Shown: piece after piece, positions 50,501-64,000 of the stretch
How the letters are laid out: every line of letters starts with the position of its first letter
Position numbering within the stretch: position 1 is the stretch's first letter
NCBI RefSeq assembly: GCF_003945595.2
Contig: NW_024104998.1
Span: forward strand, 3,405,790 to 3,469,789
Direction of reading: 5' to 3'
DNA length: 64,000 bases
Source of the DNA: Pipra filicauda
Taxonomy: Eukaryota; Chordata; Aves; Passeriformes; Pipridae
Position numbers and translations under genes: made by a program
Notes under the pieces: generated by a model
The model's input: only the letters and a program-made list of their open reading frames with translations
Database searches by the model: none
What the model was told of the DNA's origin: nothing

Positions 50501-53500
50501 ATATCCCTCCTTGGTCTAACCTGGTTTACAAAACTTATATTTAATTAATCTGGTGAAGCGTTAGGAATAAAAAAGAGAAGGCATCTCAGAGAAGCAGGGG
50601 CTCTGCCTGGAGGTGACATAAGTTTATAGGATATGGGAACTTCAGGTCAAATTGGCCCTTTCAGCATGGAAATAGGTGCCTCAGGCTGAGATCATCAGCA
50701 CTGTGGGTACCTTGGTACCCCTCTGCAGTCCAAGTCCTGCACATAGCTCTACCCAAATTCCAGGTGTAAACCTACTGTGGCTGGTCAGGAGCCAGAGGAT
50801 GGTGTCTTTGAGGGATTTCAGGGGAAGTGGAAGGGTATGAAAAGTAAAGGCAACAAAGTCAGGGGGAAAAGGCTGTGAGGCTCACAGGACCTGTGCTTTC
50901 AGTGTACAAACACAGTACTGACAGATGAGAACTGCCTTGTATTTGCATGCAGGCATGGAGCAGGGGTTTGCAGTCCGGTAGCAGGGGGAAACTTTACAGG
51001 GCCACTTACAAAATTGGTTTTAGTGGGACAAATTTAAAGCTCCTCAAGCACAGCCTTCCTTTGAGTAGATAAGTATGCAAACCTGATGGATTGGATAGAA
51101 ATCCTTTTTTTTTTGCACGCTCCTAAGAGTGCCTACATCCTTTCAGCAGGTGGCACTGGCACTGTCTCTCCTGGACTGAAGTACTCCCAGGAAATATGCT
51201 CCAGGGAAGTGCAAATTCTTCTTTAGCATCTGTGAAGATATCTTGAAAGGGTCATTATCTCCACTGGATAGGGATCAAGCACACTACAGAGCTGCCTATC
51301 TTTGATGTCCACCTGGAAGCTTTGACCAATACAGGACATGCTCAAATTCTTGTAGATAAAGTGACTTTTGCAAAATCACATCTGCACTGGCTGTGGACAT
51401 AACCTTGATCTGGATTCAACCTGCACACCTGATTGCCTCAGCTTCCTAGTTATAGAGTATAACTCCAACACTTATCAGGTGGGTTGGAGTAAATTTGTTT
51501 AAAATTGTGAACTGGCATAAAATGTTGAGTAATTTATATGGTCACGGAGAATTTAACCTCCAAATTAGCTTTAGAAACAACAGTGAGCTAAGCAAAAACC
51601 TGAAAATAAAGAAGCATATTGGGGGGTTCTACTTCTTAAATCCTGTGAAATGTATGAATAAGTACCATCAAGAAATTACAGAATTGTTTTGTAATATAAT
51701 AGCACTATGACCCTGTAAGATAAACTACAAAGTGGCATTAAAAACTGAATCATCTAGGAGAAAAAAAATCATCCATCTGATTTCCTAATGAGGTCTTGCA
51801 AAAAGAACCCTATATAACCTTTACTCAGTAGGTACCTAACATGCAAAAATATTTGTACATCCAGTTCCCACAATACTGTATAAATATTATATATGGGCAA
51901 ATGATATAGTATATACCATAGAAAAATTACTTTCCTTCCATATATTTCCTACTACTAGATCTTTTCACAAAATTTCAAGTTCCAGAATGAAAAGCCAAAT
52001 AATATAAAACACATATGTCATTATATATTAAAAAAAATTCTTTCTTGAGTTACAGATTCAGAGTGGGTTACTTATGAATTCCAAAAATGGACTGATTTTT
52101 ATTTTAGTGCTCTGCTTCCTGTATTAAATGAGGGGAGGAGAGAAGTCACCATAACAACTGTTCTACCACCAAGAAAAGCAGCATTTTCTTAAAGCAATAC
52201 ATCTATCACGTAAATATATCTATAAATATATGTTTGGGGCTTATTGTCAGAGATTGACAGTGATTGCATCAGTGTTTCCACAATAAAAATAAATAAAGAA
52301 GCATGCCAACATCTTGTGTCCCAGCACCTTTAGTGCCATAATTCCTTCTTCTTTTTATTTTCCTCACCTTATATGCACTTAACCAGGTATAGTAAGTGAT
52401 ATTTTTATATAGCACCACATGTTTCTAATGTTTCTATTTTTCCTTAGTGCAATACCTAAAAAAAAATATTACATGGCACTGACAAAGTTTAGCAGAGAGC
52501 AAGATCAGTTTCTTTTGTTCCAAGTGGACCTGAACTGCTTGGACTATTTGCCTACAAGGAAGAGCTGTCCTACTGACCAACGCATTTTAGGTAGGTGAGT
52601 AATCTTAGAGGATGTCAAGGCCTGGAGCTTTGATGTAATGGTAATATCTAATATCACTACTGAGCTTCCTGTGTTAGGGGGGGTCTTTACATCTTTACAG
52701 ATGCTGCATTATCAACACTGCTTCTTTCTTCCCATTATAAAGAAAACAATATTTGATATAAATGAGAAAGCAATCATATTACAGTTGGAGTATTCCCTAG
52801 TTCATTCCTAAGCTTAAGTATAGCTGGATAAAATAATTACAACACAGCAGTGTTGGTAAACAAACCTAATTTACATATAATGTCTCACTTCATACATCCA
52901 GAGAACTGTCTTAATCCCGTGTGGCATTTTCAATCACAAGATTATGCATGTAATAACAATAGACCTTTCTATCCCTCAAGTCTTTCATTTAGCCTCTGGA
53001 GGCAGATAATATCTCATAGCTTGTCAGCGTGACAAGGAAAATGCTCTAATCAAACACTCCTGTGGACCATTATAGAACATAATAACAGAGGCTTTTGATG
53101 GCTTTATCAGACATGCATCGGAAGGTTCCCTTTCAAAAGAGGAACAAATTATTTTGTTTTAACTCAAGGCTTTGGGATATACATATATTAAGTATGCTAG
53201 AAACTGGGAGTCAAAAAGCAGGGACAAAACTCTTATGTCTCCCTTGGTGCATAATAATGTGGTTTATAAAATATACTGTTTAAATTGAAATGCTCTCATC
53301 ACTGATTACCAGGGTTTTCAGCAAGATTTGCAGGATTTGCGCTGGGAGCTGGTAGTGTACAAACATCTGCAAATCATATGATAACCTTTGAAGTTTAAAA
53401 GCTGCCCAGAGTTGTACCACTTTGGGGGTGATTTTTTCAAGACTTACAAGAATAAAATAAAGGCAATGTGGAGGAAGCCGGTGTGCAGGCTCCCTCCAAG

Positions 53501-53569
53501 GAAAGCCTGAGGGGCCTCACAGGGCAGTGTGGGTCACTTTCAAGCCACCCTTTTTACTACCTCTTTATT
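44531..53569. other. Intergenic, about 9 kb, no gene seen
   Basis: AT-rich. A 9-bp inverted repeat GTGGTACCA/TGGTACCAC lies at 44998-45020. ORFs up to 116 codons (48111-48461, plus) have no known domain or flanking splice pattern that I could defend. Confidence 0.55.
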
Positions 53570-53745
53570 TTTCTCATAGTGTAGTTGAGTTTAGATGGGA
53601 CCTCTGGAGAGTGTCTTGTCCAAACCCTTTGCTTAAAGCATGATCAGCTAGAACAGGTGCCCCAGATGGTTTTGAATTGAGGTTTGGATATTTCTGATGA
53701 TGGAGACTTCTCAGCCTCTCCTTCAAAGAGATTGGCTATAAACAT
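53570..53745 (-). mobile_element. Old, degraded CR1 fragment
   Basis: TTAGATGGGACCTCTGGAGA, CTTGTCCAAACCCTTTGCTT, GATCAGCTAGAACAGGTGCC and GATGGAGACTTCTCAGCCTC follow the complement of a CR1 3' end with many substitutions. Minus orientation. Confidence 0.75.
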
Positions 53746-56700
53746 TCAACTCAGCTTGTCCTCCTGCACAAAAGTGTAGCCTTTTCTAGACTGCCAGGTG
53801 CTGGTATTTTTTTAGTCTACACATAAAAATACTACAGACAACCATTGTTTCCAGTTTAACAGTACATGGTTGGTTTATGAAGAATCAAAGACATTGGGTA
53901 GTGGTGTTCCTGTTAGAGTCCAGACCACTGGAAAGTTTGCTAGCCAAATTACCAGAGTGCAACCACAACGCAACATGTCTGTGAAGAAGCTAAGGAGCAA
54001 TACTGTGAAACTCTGGCATGTGTTAAAGTATCTTATACTGACCTGAGAGTTCAGCTTCAAAATACATCACAAGAGACCAGGTTAATGCTGCAGGATGGGT
54101 GCACCTGCTTTGAAATCTTACGGGCAAGGTGTGAATGGCACTTCATTTATATGTTGCAAGCTTAACATGCAGATAGTTTTAATAAATCCCTTAAAGGCAA
54201 CATAGATAACTTTTATGAAATTTATTTAATGTAAGTTCTCACAAATAATTTCCACATGTTGTGCAGTATCTACACATACTGTATGCCATCTGAGCAGACA
54301 TCAAAATTTTGGGACTGAGCCAACCAGCTGGTGCAGCTGTGGAAGTGATGACAAGGTTAGTGTCACAGCAGAGATTCCAGCTACTACATTTAGTTAGCAT
54401 GCCCAACAGGTGGATTAATTCACAATTAAGCAACCATCTCTTAGGAATCTGTTCACCTTTTCCTCTGAGCTGAGGTGCAGGCATGATAACCCAGGAAAGA
54501 AGAGTGATGGCTTCAACAAGTACAAATGCCATATTGAACAACTTCATTAAATAGGGATGGTTTTATTCATTCCACTCACATGAGGCAATGTTAACACTGT
54601 AATGAAAACATTAACAATAAGCCATTGTACTCAACAGGACAAGCTAGTCAAGAAAATACTCTCCCTATATCACATTGTGACATTTTCAGAAACATAAATT
54701 GGTTATGATTAACTCTAGAAGTGTTGCCTTGTCTTTTGCAAAACAGATGAGTGGATTTAGGAATTAATCCAGCAGAAAGGCAGCCAAGGGCTTTGCTCCT
54801 GCCAAAAAATACTCCACAAGATCCTACACATTGCTCTTACACTTGACCTCACCTCTGACCTGCAAGGAGGTCTCGTGCCCCCTCTCCCTCTCTGTTGGTT
54901 GTTTTGTTGGGTTTTTTTACTTGCCAGATGCTGTCTAGGTTTGTTAGAAGTTGTTTGCTTGTTTCTGAAATATTAACAAGTATTGTCCAGGGGTGACATT
55001 AAAACCAGCAGTTTGATTTCTGTTGCAGTGCAAAACAGGGCCATACTTTCCGGTGCAGCAGGAGTGGAGTTGCAGAAGCAGACTGTGACAAGATCTGCTC
55101 CATCAGCTGTTCAGCTCAGTGCTGCGGTCGGGATAAAGCCCACTAGTGGCATCTCCTGAAACAATGCCTCAAAGAAGTCAAAAGCACAGGGAACTGACTA
55201 CCTAGCTTTTTATTTTGTATTTTTTATGACTAAATGTGTAAGGGTAATAATACAACCAAAACAGAAAAACACAATACTCTGACTTCTTTAGTCTGGCAGA
55301 ACTTGAAGAAAAAAACCACTCAGTTTGGCTCATTGTCACATATTTCTCTTTTTAAATAACGTATAATTTCTAAATCCTGTACCAGCTTTGAGCACAGTCA
55401 GTGATGCTTTGGAAAGATCCTTTCTCCAAGAAAATAATTTCTTCAGCACTTCTGGCTTAAGTCTCTTGCTACTCCTGATGCCTATCTGTCTTCAAATTTT
55501 TTCCATCCTTTTATTTACCACTATCACTATCACAACTAAATATGCTTCAACATGTTTTTGTTCCTGCCCATGAATTATTCTAACATAAAATACCAATTCC
55601 AAATCCTTTACTATATACTGCACAAGAAATGTAAGCTATTCACATTCACCTCTGCTAATGTGACCTATGCTAAGGGAAAAAAAGTTCCAAAGACTTTTGA
55701 TTTTCTCCCTCTGTGACTGCACTGCTTCAATTCTGTCAATAGTGTTTTCTTTTCCGAGGTAGTGCCTTTGATACACAATCTGATTTTTTTATAGCAACTT
55801 GTGATTATCATCTTTCTGCTCATGTGAACATGGTCTCCAGGGCATTTTCACTGCAAGTTTCTAACACCTTCCCAAGACAGGTTCTAATTTTAAAATAACT
55901 AAATGACTCTTTTAAAAATTATTCAGGTGTAGGAAAACCTAATATAATAGAATTGATAAATATGAGCTTGTATAAGGATGAAAAGGAAAATTAACAGCAT
56001 TCGCTTTTGCAAATTTTGTCTGCATTCATGTTTCCCAGGGAAACGTTACTGTTTTAAGTGCAGGAATTCATCTTTCTATGAAATTTTGGTGATACATACG
56101 ACAACTGACACTTAAAGAGTATCTATCACCCAACCCAAAGGAGCTATTTTTGTCCTGAAATAGACCATGCAACCAGTAAAATTTTATGGCTTCTAGTCTT
56201 GAATTTATTTTTCACCTTCTCCTTGAGAGACAACAAATATAGCCTTATTACCAAGAGGTGCAGCCTTTCCTTGGTGTGACAGATAAAGAATTTAATCATT
56301 TGCCTTGAGGCTTTGTCAAACATTCTTTATTGTCGTGTTGACAATGAAATGTGAAATAGGTCCTCAGAGGACTAATTTTATTTTACTTATTTGTTTGAAT
56401 TGGCAAGGAATGACAATAGAAATAGCTAGGTTTTAAACTTAACAACAAACTAAGCAAATAAACTGCCCTTGTATCACTGGGAGAGGAACTATTTCCAGAA
56501 AGCTTGCATGTCAACACAGAGGAGAAGGGGACAGATCTGAAGGTAGGAGGGCCCTGTAACTTTCTCATGGAAAAGGTCCTGTTCAAGGGTCTTAACCCTA
56601 TAATTAGTTCACTGCAGAGAAATATTTCCACTTCTCAAAGCTGAAATGGGCACCCAGTTCCTTCAATCAGTGTTTTGTGCACAGCAGCACGTACACCACT

Positions 56701-59700
56701 TACACAGGGACTGGTCTGTGAGGCTGGATCTTGCCTCAGCTCTGTCTCCAGGTCTTTGCTAGCCATCAGTATGCATAGATAAAATAGTTGTGACACATCT
56801 CTGGATTAATGATAGAAAAATGATGCATTTTGTTTTCCAGGAGATGTGCTTGAGCTGCCCCACTGGCCTGCTGAGGTTTACACAGAATAATTGGTAGCTA
56901 TCCAGACCCCATGGCCAGTTGTGCTCCTCCCAGCCTTTTCCTCCTTCCGCTCTCCTTATCTGGTGCTTGGAGGTAAGGTAGGGTTTGCCAACTTCTTGGG
57001 TGTTTGAATGCTTTACACCTCTATATTTCAAACTTTTGCAAAAAGCTGCTGAAGTTCACAAATATTGAACCCTATGTTCAGTGTGAGTTGAGTTTCCTGC
57101 TAGAAGGAACGTTTCACTTGGCTGTTTCTGCAGTCATTTGGGATAAAAGACTTCACTGAGAGGGAAAGCTGCTTCAAAAGGCACAAAGTTATTCCTTTGG
57201 GGGCATTGCTATATGAAATAGAGTCAAAAAAGAGCAAGAGATCCTATTCAAGCAGGCCCTGGGCTCAGAGTCAGACAGAAACCATAGCTTTGGACCAAAC
57301 CAGAGCACTGAGTTGGAACATAGCCAGGCCCAGGAAAAAAAAGTGTTGCCTACAAATCTAGATCTGAGCATCATAGCTCAGAGCCTGTTTGAACACACGC
57401 TTCAGTCCTTAGGATTCATTGCATTACAAGCAAGAGGGTTATAAGCAAGTGGCTGCAGGATGCTGCTGAGGGCACTGGGGCATGTGCTGGCAGAGGGTCA
57501 TGCATTGGCAGCAGTGGAGGCTGACACCCTACAAGAGCACTTTGTGCACAGGGCCTTGTTCATTTATGCACATGTGCAAATGCAAGGATACCACTTCTGG
57601 GACAGGAAGCCCTTGAGTCAGAGATTTCTGGAGGCAACACTGAGGGAGTGCCGCAGGAGGTATTGCTGCCTTCGCCTCAGTCCTGTACCCTCCCAAGTCA
57701 GCCGCTGCCGGTCACCTCTGGAAATCAGGTGAAGCTTTTGTCTCTCTTGGTATGGCCAGCCTTAAATGTTGAAATGCAAATGCATCATTTAACATATAAA
57801 TGCAAAAGAACAGTACTGGTATAACGAAGAAGGTATACCAGCGCCAATTTCACAGGCTCTGAAATACTATTTTGCTCTTCTTTTTTAGGGATTTAGGGGA
57901 TTTTGAGTCTCAGAATTTGTCCCTCTGCCAGCCCTTTTCGGTAGCCTCCTTCCCATGAGAAGTGAGAGTGAGCTGTGCTCCCGTTATCTGAAACTGCACC
58001 AGGGCCTGGTGACAGCCCTGGCAACCAGTATAAGTCAAAAAAGGTTAGTAGACTTAGCTCGGTACTGGCTCCTGACCCCAGGGTGATCTCACAGGGAGAA
58101 CTGTGGAGTAGTAGTCCCACAAAAGTAAGATGATATGCATTTTCACACAATCTGATTTTCTTAAGGAACCAAAAGCGCAGTCTCCTTGGCAGTGTGAATT
58201 ATTGTGGTAAGAGGGATTGTGCAGGTAGACAAACACTCCTGTCATTTGAAGTGCACTTGAAATTCTGCAAAAGACAGTAATTGCTCTTTCTTTTTCACTT
58301 TAGAAGGAAAAGGTACTATTTAGTCTCTGGAAGGTCTTGGAACAGCAAACTGAATGGTATATTCTTTACCACCAGTGTATTTTAGCTAAGCACACACTTC
58401 CACTTACCACAGTGGAAGATTCTAAGTAAAGTGGAAGCTTTGGTGTTGACCTCAACATCCAGATCTAAATTGTTAAACAGTGATGATGATGTCTCCTTCC
58501 AAATGTAGCTTTAGATCTACAGATGAATAGTGTTATGAAAGAGGATGGTGCCACACAGACACTATATTAACCACTACATACTCATAAATATCTCTACTAT
58601 TTTGCAGAAGTCCAGGGAACTTCTCAGGGAGTGAAGAATGAGATGTGGCTTGTAGCACAGCAAAACCGAAAAACAAAGTTTCAGGAGAGTCATCCTTAGC
58701 TAAACCTTTTCTGAGATTACAGCTGAAGTAACAGCAACAATTGGTAAACAGGCATTAATCAAGCTAGCAGATTTCTCTCAGTAAGAGTAATTAGCTACTC
58801 TGCCAGCTCCCAGTCTGCTCTGGAGGGTTGATTGGCTGGTAGAAAATTTTCATGGCAGACATATGAATGTACACACCCGTTCACAGATCCTGACCAGATT
58901 ATAAATTAGCTTCGCTGTAGAAACTTCCGTGCATAAAGGCTGCTTTTAGAAAGAGAACTGCCCTGTACAAAGCGACTTAGTGTGATGTCTTAGTTCTGGA
59001 GATGGCAATGGGACTTTTTCCATTTATTTTTATGAAGCTAGAATTTTACCATCAGTTTTACTCACATGTATTCTCTCCGAGAGCTTAATCTTCAGGGGGG
59101 TTTGAACATCTGTCAGACTGAAGTGGCAGAAGGAGATGGGCTGGTTTCTGTGCAGTGAACATAATTTGGAATCCATCAATGGGTTCAGGTAAAGCTTGAC
59201 AGCAGATACACTTGGGTACCCAAAACCCAAGGGCTAACTCTAATTTTTGAGTCCAATCTGCAGCCCACCTGAAAAGTGGGGGAAAAGTCACAGAAGTACG
59301 TTTTCTCCATAAATGAATTTATTCACAGATACCTTTACTGGACTAATCCCTCAATTTATTCCATCCTAAGGCATACTGCTATACTAAACTGCAACTGAAG
59401 AGTCCATTTGATAGAGTGGATTGGCAGCCTGGGACTAAATAACCATAGAAGTATAAAAAGGAGGTAAAAGAGAACGAAAAGACAAATATTTACCTTCTGT
59501 GAGGTACATTCACAAAGAATAATACATCTGAAAAGCAAGTAACAATTCTGAGTTCTCAAGCAAGTTGATGAAAGAGATTGTATTTCCAGAGGTCTGATGC
59601 TGAGTACTGTCAGACTCGTCAGGAATTCTGCAGCTGGGATCTGAAAAGTAAGGAATTCAGAATCATTAGTCACCCAACAGAAATACTGGCTGATATTCTT

Positions 59701-62600
59701 GGATCTGGTATAATTCCTAATTTTTAAACCTCCAGCTGGGTTTATTTTTTAAACTGTTGCGTTTTAGTTCAAGTGTTCCTCTCCTAATTTCTTGATCTCC
59801 TGCTCTCTTGGCTTATTTCATTATAGGAAAAGGCAGATAAAAAGCTAAGGTGAGGGAGCTCATTTCACATGTAAGAAAACACAGTGTTTTCAGCAACTGC
59901 TGCATGTCTCTCTCTTCCTTTTGCTACTGCTGTTGTTTAGGTGCTGGCATGAGCAACCCATGTAGCTGGAGAAGGAAGTGTCTAAAACATGATCTCTAGT
60001 GACTATGAGAGATTATAAAGGTGGCATCTGACTGTATGGAGGTACCTCCTATTGTAGAGTGCCAGTAATGTGCAAGATGCTATTTCCCAGATGTATCAAA
60101 AAGTTTACAATTAAATTACTCAAATCCAAGACCATACAGGTCTTCTAGCTCTCTTGCAGTCAGCAGCTGATATGTGTATGTGAATCAGAGAACAGAGCTA
60201 AAGTTGAAGGTCTGAGTCTTGCAAAACGAAGCTACTTCAGGACATCAAATCTTCACAAGACTGAAGCCTGACTGGAAAACAAAATGGATAAGAGAGTCTG
60301 TGTTAACCAGTAATTTCTGCTGGATTTGTAACTCATCAAAGTAGAGGAAATCATCTGCATTAGTATTTTATACAAACTATTTTGTATGTCTGAGTTTTCA
60401 ATTAAGTAGACTAGAGGAAGAATCAAGTGCCAATTAAATTAGAGTCTTCTATTTGTTTTTTCCCTTAAGGGTGTATGTATATAATTTGAGGGGATTTTAT
60501 TTATAATCAAAAATAAAATAATAAAACTACCTTTATCTACTTCCTTGTGAAAAGCAAATATTGCACAATAAGCCCTGCCTTCTTCAATATTTGTACAGTT
60601 TGGTAAGGCAGGGATTTATGTGTATGTGCTTAGTGCTGCAGATGTATATATACAATACGTATATATCCTATGAAAGCATGAACAGAAGAGAGGCTTTCTG
60701 GGGTATGTCAGAATCTTTAGGAGGACCAATTGATTCAGAATTTGAGACAAGTGTTTGTGGCACAATGTTGTGCTATGAGAGATGCCAAATCTAGCCCTGC
60801 ATAAGCCAGTTGAAGTACCGGCCATCCCTAACTGTGCTAAAGGGCATTGCACTAAATGCAAAGAAGCAGAACCAGTTTCTGCTGGGTTCATCTGGCTATT
60901 CTGCTTCTCTAGGCTGAACTTAATGAAACATTTGTTCATTTTAGAGCTCTCCATTTCTGGCTTCTTGACTATCATTTACTTCCTGTATAGTGGCACAAGG
61001 TAAACAGTGGGACAGCGAGGGTCTTGCTTTTTCTTTACATGACCTCTCCTACAGCATCAAGACTGGGACATCTCCTGGGAATGATCAGCATGTGCATGAA
61101 CTTTTCTGCCCAGGAAGAACCCCAGACTCTGGTTTCCTACTTCCATTATCTATAAGTACAAATTGCTGTTAGGGTACCATATGACATATTTGCAAAAAAA
61201 GCAACTTTCTTTGCCTTAGAACATTAGCAAGTGCCATATCTGGAGATGAGGAACAAGTTCAAATGCTTGGTTTAATATTACTCAGGCAATGTTCATTTGG
61301 AGAGTCAAAACATTTTCTCAGATCAGCTGATTAAGGTGGGGAAAAATATTTTGTACTTGGAAATTAAAATTTAGGAGCCTTTCTGTGCATCCTAAGAGTT
61401 ATTTGTGTCACTCTGAGAGCCCAGTTTGGAAATAGTCTGTATGCTAACTATAGCCTTTGTGCTTCTTTCTGGCTATATAAGATAAGAGCTTAACTTGTTT
61501 GTGCATAAATTTGTCCACATGGAACATACAATCTTTAAATTGGAGAGATAAAAACATGGGAACAGTGAAAACACCATCCTTTAAATTTCTCATGTGAAAA
61601 CGAGTAACACTTTATTTTATATTACTTTATTAGGAAGTAATAAAGGAGGGCTAATACTCTAGGGCTTCTCTAGTAATTCTGCTGGCTATGACACTGCTGA
61701 TAACAAGCCATATCTGCGGTTTTGAGTGCTCCTTCCTTTCACCTCTTGCCCCACTCCACACTCCTGTATTGGCATCTGTACTTAGCTGTTGCCTTCAACA
61801 ATAACCGCTGTCTTCCAAGCCTGCCTTCTTCCCAGGGCTTTCAGTTTTCAGTAACAGTATCCATTTAAGGTCCTCAAATCAAGTAATGAAGGAAATTTGC
61901 CCCCTTTATGTAATAAGTAACAGATAATTACTAGACACAGAGAAGGGAAGGAAAAGATCAGAGAAAATTAAAAGGTGAACACTCAAACAATGAAAGAGTA
62001 GCCTGGGTCCAGCATCTCCACGAGGAGGCCTGGGAGCATAGAAGGAGGTTGTTGGGTTGACAATATCCATGTAGCACTGACATACTTCCCATCCAATAAA
62101 CCACGGCCTGTGCTTAATGCCTCATTTATCATTGCATAAGACGTTAATTTCCAAGAGTGAGTAATAAGAACAACTCCTACACGTGCACATGCCCCCACGC
62201 AGGCACACGTAAAAGACAGGAGCATCTCTTCCCCATAACTGCCCTGGAGGTGTATGTGTGTGTATGGCCAGTCTTCGCGAGCGAAGATTTGGGAAAGGTC
62301 ATTAACCCTTCGAGCCTGCACAGTGGATTTTTTTAGGTGAGACACAGTGTGCGCTGAACTGAGCCCACCCTTTAATCCTGAGGTTCATCTGCCGGGGCCG
62401 AGCGAAGCTTGGACAGTGGCAGTGAGGTCCTCAGGACGTAGGTTTGTTTAGAGTGACCTTCTCTTAGATGGATGGCCTTACAGGGCTGACGAGCTCCATC
62501 TGCCCGGGGGAGTTTTTCCCTGGAGGTGCTCCTTTTTAAAGAACCTCACCAATGGACATGCTGCAGTCCTAGCTGCTGCTGTGCATGCCCTGTGGCTTCA

Positions 62601-62670
62601 TAGGATACAGTCAGCTCCTGTATCCTATGTCCCTGACCCTGTATGTCCAGGGTCAGCTCCTGGACATACA
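62601..62670. repeat. Two adjacent perfect hairpins sharing loop TCAGCTC
   Basis: First: TAGGATACAG, loop TCAGCTC, CTGTATCCTA (62601-62627). Second: TGTATGTCCAG, loop GGTCAGCTC, CTGGACATACA (62640-62670). Stems of 10 and 11 bp without mismatch, and the same TCAGCTCCTG core in both. Confidence 0.9.
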
Positions 62671-63250
62671 TAGGCCTCTTCATAATCCCCAGAGAGAAGA
62701 GGAAATGAAAGGAAGCAAATGCTAAAGCACGAAAAGCAGCCTAAATGCGTACAAGGAGCTTTGGGTTCTTGTTGCTCTAGGGTACCTTCCTGCAAATCCT
62801 GCCTGGCCCAAGCTTTGGGAAGTCTGACAGAGGCTGAGGGAGTTGCTGTACTTTCAAAAAGCATGCCGTGCCAAATGCATGGGGAAGGACCTTTGGCAGC
62901 AAATACTTTTTTAGCAGTGGTTGCTGATTGTGCCTGCAGCTGAGCCCTGTCTGCCAGCGTGGCTGGCACAGCTCACCCAGGAACGGGAGGCAGCACAACA
63001 GGGCAGGGGCAGAGTGTGTCGAAGTCACTCTGGGAACTTCCCAGCATTTGGCAGAGACAGCTGGCATGATTTGCTGGGAATGGGATATCTGTGGCATCAG
63101 GGGACCTTCCCGTGCTGCAGGGAAGCTAAGCTCACCTGGCTTTTGAGAGCACACCAGTCTTCAGAGCTGACAGGATTAAAAATGTGTGGGGTTTAGTGTA
63201 ATAAGCCAAGCATGAATGGGAAAAATCACACAAACTTCTGGTATTTAATG

Positions 63251-63280
63251 ATGAGCAGTCTTCATATGAGCAGTCTTCAT
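63251..63280. repeat. 15-bp exact tandem repeat, two copies
   Basis: ATGAGCAGTCTTCAT occurs twice head to tail. Confidence 0.95.
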
Positions 63281-64000
63281 ATTCCTATTTTAACTGAACA
63301 ACGGTCCCTTGGGAATTGTGGCAGATAGGCAGAGGCCTCAAAAGGAGCCCGGGCTCTGTTACAGCAGCAGATGACTGCGAGTGCAATCGGAAATATGCTC
63401 TGCCCCACCTGTGTAGCAAAATCAGTCAGGCTGGGATGTAGTCCTAATACTGACTGAACTGTTTTGATCAACCACTGATCCTAAATCAGTGCCATGCAAA
63501 GGAAAGTGATAACAGTTACAGCAAAGTGGGATCGTATTTCCTTTAAGGACTCACTCCTTCCTCTAAAAAAGGTATGTCAATTTGATGTTACTATTAAGTC
63601 CTGTGACTGGTACATGTCAAAATGTTAGTGCTCACTGTTATCATCTTTCTATATCTCATCAGAAAGCTGCTTATAGAAGTGACAGCGATTCTCATATGTG
63701 AGACAAACACTGCTGTCTTACTAGAGAGGTTTGCATTTTTTAATCTTAAAAAAGAAATAATTGAAGGAGACTTTGTATTAGAAGGACATTAGCAGAGCTT
63801 TCCCACTCAAGATTGACAGAAAAACCCTGAGAATACAAAGGACAGCACAAGGCAAACATCTGTTCAAATAAAGGGAGTTAGAGAACTACCTTTCATTGCA
63901 TTGAAGTAATACTCCACCCATAAAAATTAACCACTGTGCTTTTCCCCAGACTTTATACTATATGCAGCTCTCTTTAGGATTATGTTTACTGGAAACTTTT

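Larger units (their letters stand above)
53746..64000. other. Intergenic, about 10 kb, no gene supported
   Basis: No coding exon recognised. FAM110B, the expected next gene to the right, is not present. Distinct patches: a 90-codon plus ORF at 57460-57732 in slightly GC-richer DNA, a GC-richer stretch at about 62340-63420 with overlapping ORFs on both strands, twin hairpins at 62601-62670 and a 15-bp tandem at 63251-63280. Confidence 0.55.

Noticed and set aside
25134..64000. Search for the FAM110B coding exon
   Set aside because: No long single-exon ORF or FAM110 N-terminal block is present; all ORFs are under 126 codons.
1..64000. CRISPR arrays, tRNA or rRNA genes, bacterial operons
   Set aside because: No regularly spaced repeats, no cloverleaf or rRNA core recognised, and intron-bearing genes plus CR1 elements show a vertebrate nuclear genome.

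Overview
The window looks like nuclear DNA of a bird. It is AT-rich, has no dense ORFs, carries about ten CR1 LINE fragments (the dominant avian retroposon) and an avian-type LTR insertion, and holds one clear multi-exon vertebrate gene.

That gene is UBXN2B (p37), a p97/VCP cofactor of the p47 family. It lies on the minus strand, with coding sequence from 22014 down to 7867. All nine coding exons could be placed by hand. Every intron is GT-AG and the phases agree across every junction. The product is 371 residues with an N-terminal UBA-less region, two SHP-type p97-binding boxes, a SEP domain and a C-terminal UBX domain. A CpG island with a YY1-type site over the start codon (about 21640-22160) is the promoter. 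The 3'UTR probably runs to a lone AATAAA near 6400. Exon 3 (72 nt, phase 2-2) has no counterpart in the 331-residue mammalian protein as I recall it and looks like a skippable cassette.

Layout: 1-6.4 kb is intergenic sequence downstream of UBXN2B with two CR1 pieces. 6.4-22.1 kb is UBXN2B, with CR1 fragments in introns 1, 2, 4 and 8, an exact 97-bp tandem duplication in intron 2 and a perfect hairpin in intron 1. From 22.4 to 25.1 kb lies a repeat cluster: a CR1, then an old LTR split by a younger LTR flanked by a perfect 5-bp target-site duplication. From 25.1 to 64 kb no gene could be supported. That stretch holds a few CR1 fragments, short tandem repeats, a pair of hairpins at 62.6 kb and some ORFs that resemble chance open frames. 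In the conserved vertebrate order I recall, CYP7A1 should lie beyond the left edge and FAM110B beyond the right edge; neither is visible here.

I saw no evidence of an undescribed system. The most checkable points are the extra cassette exon, the competing splice acceptor at exon 4, the nested LTR insertion, the fresh 97-bp duplication and the twin hairpins.
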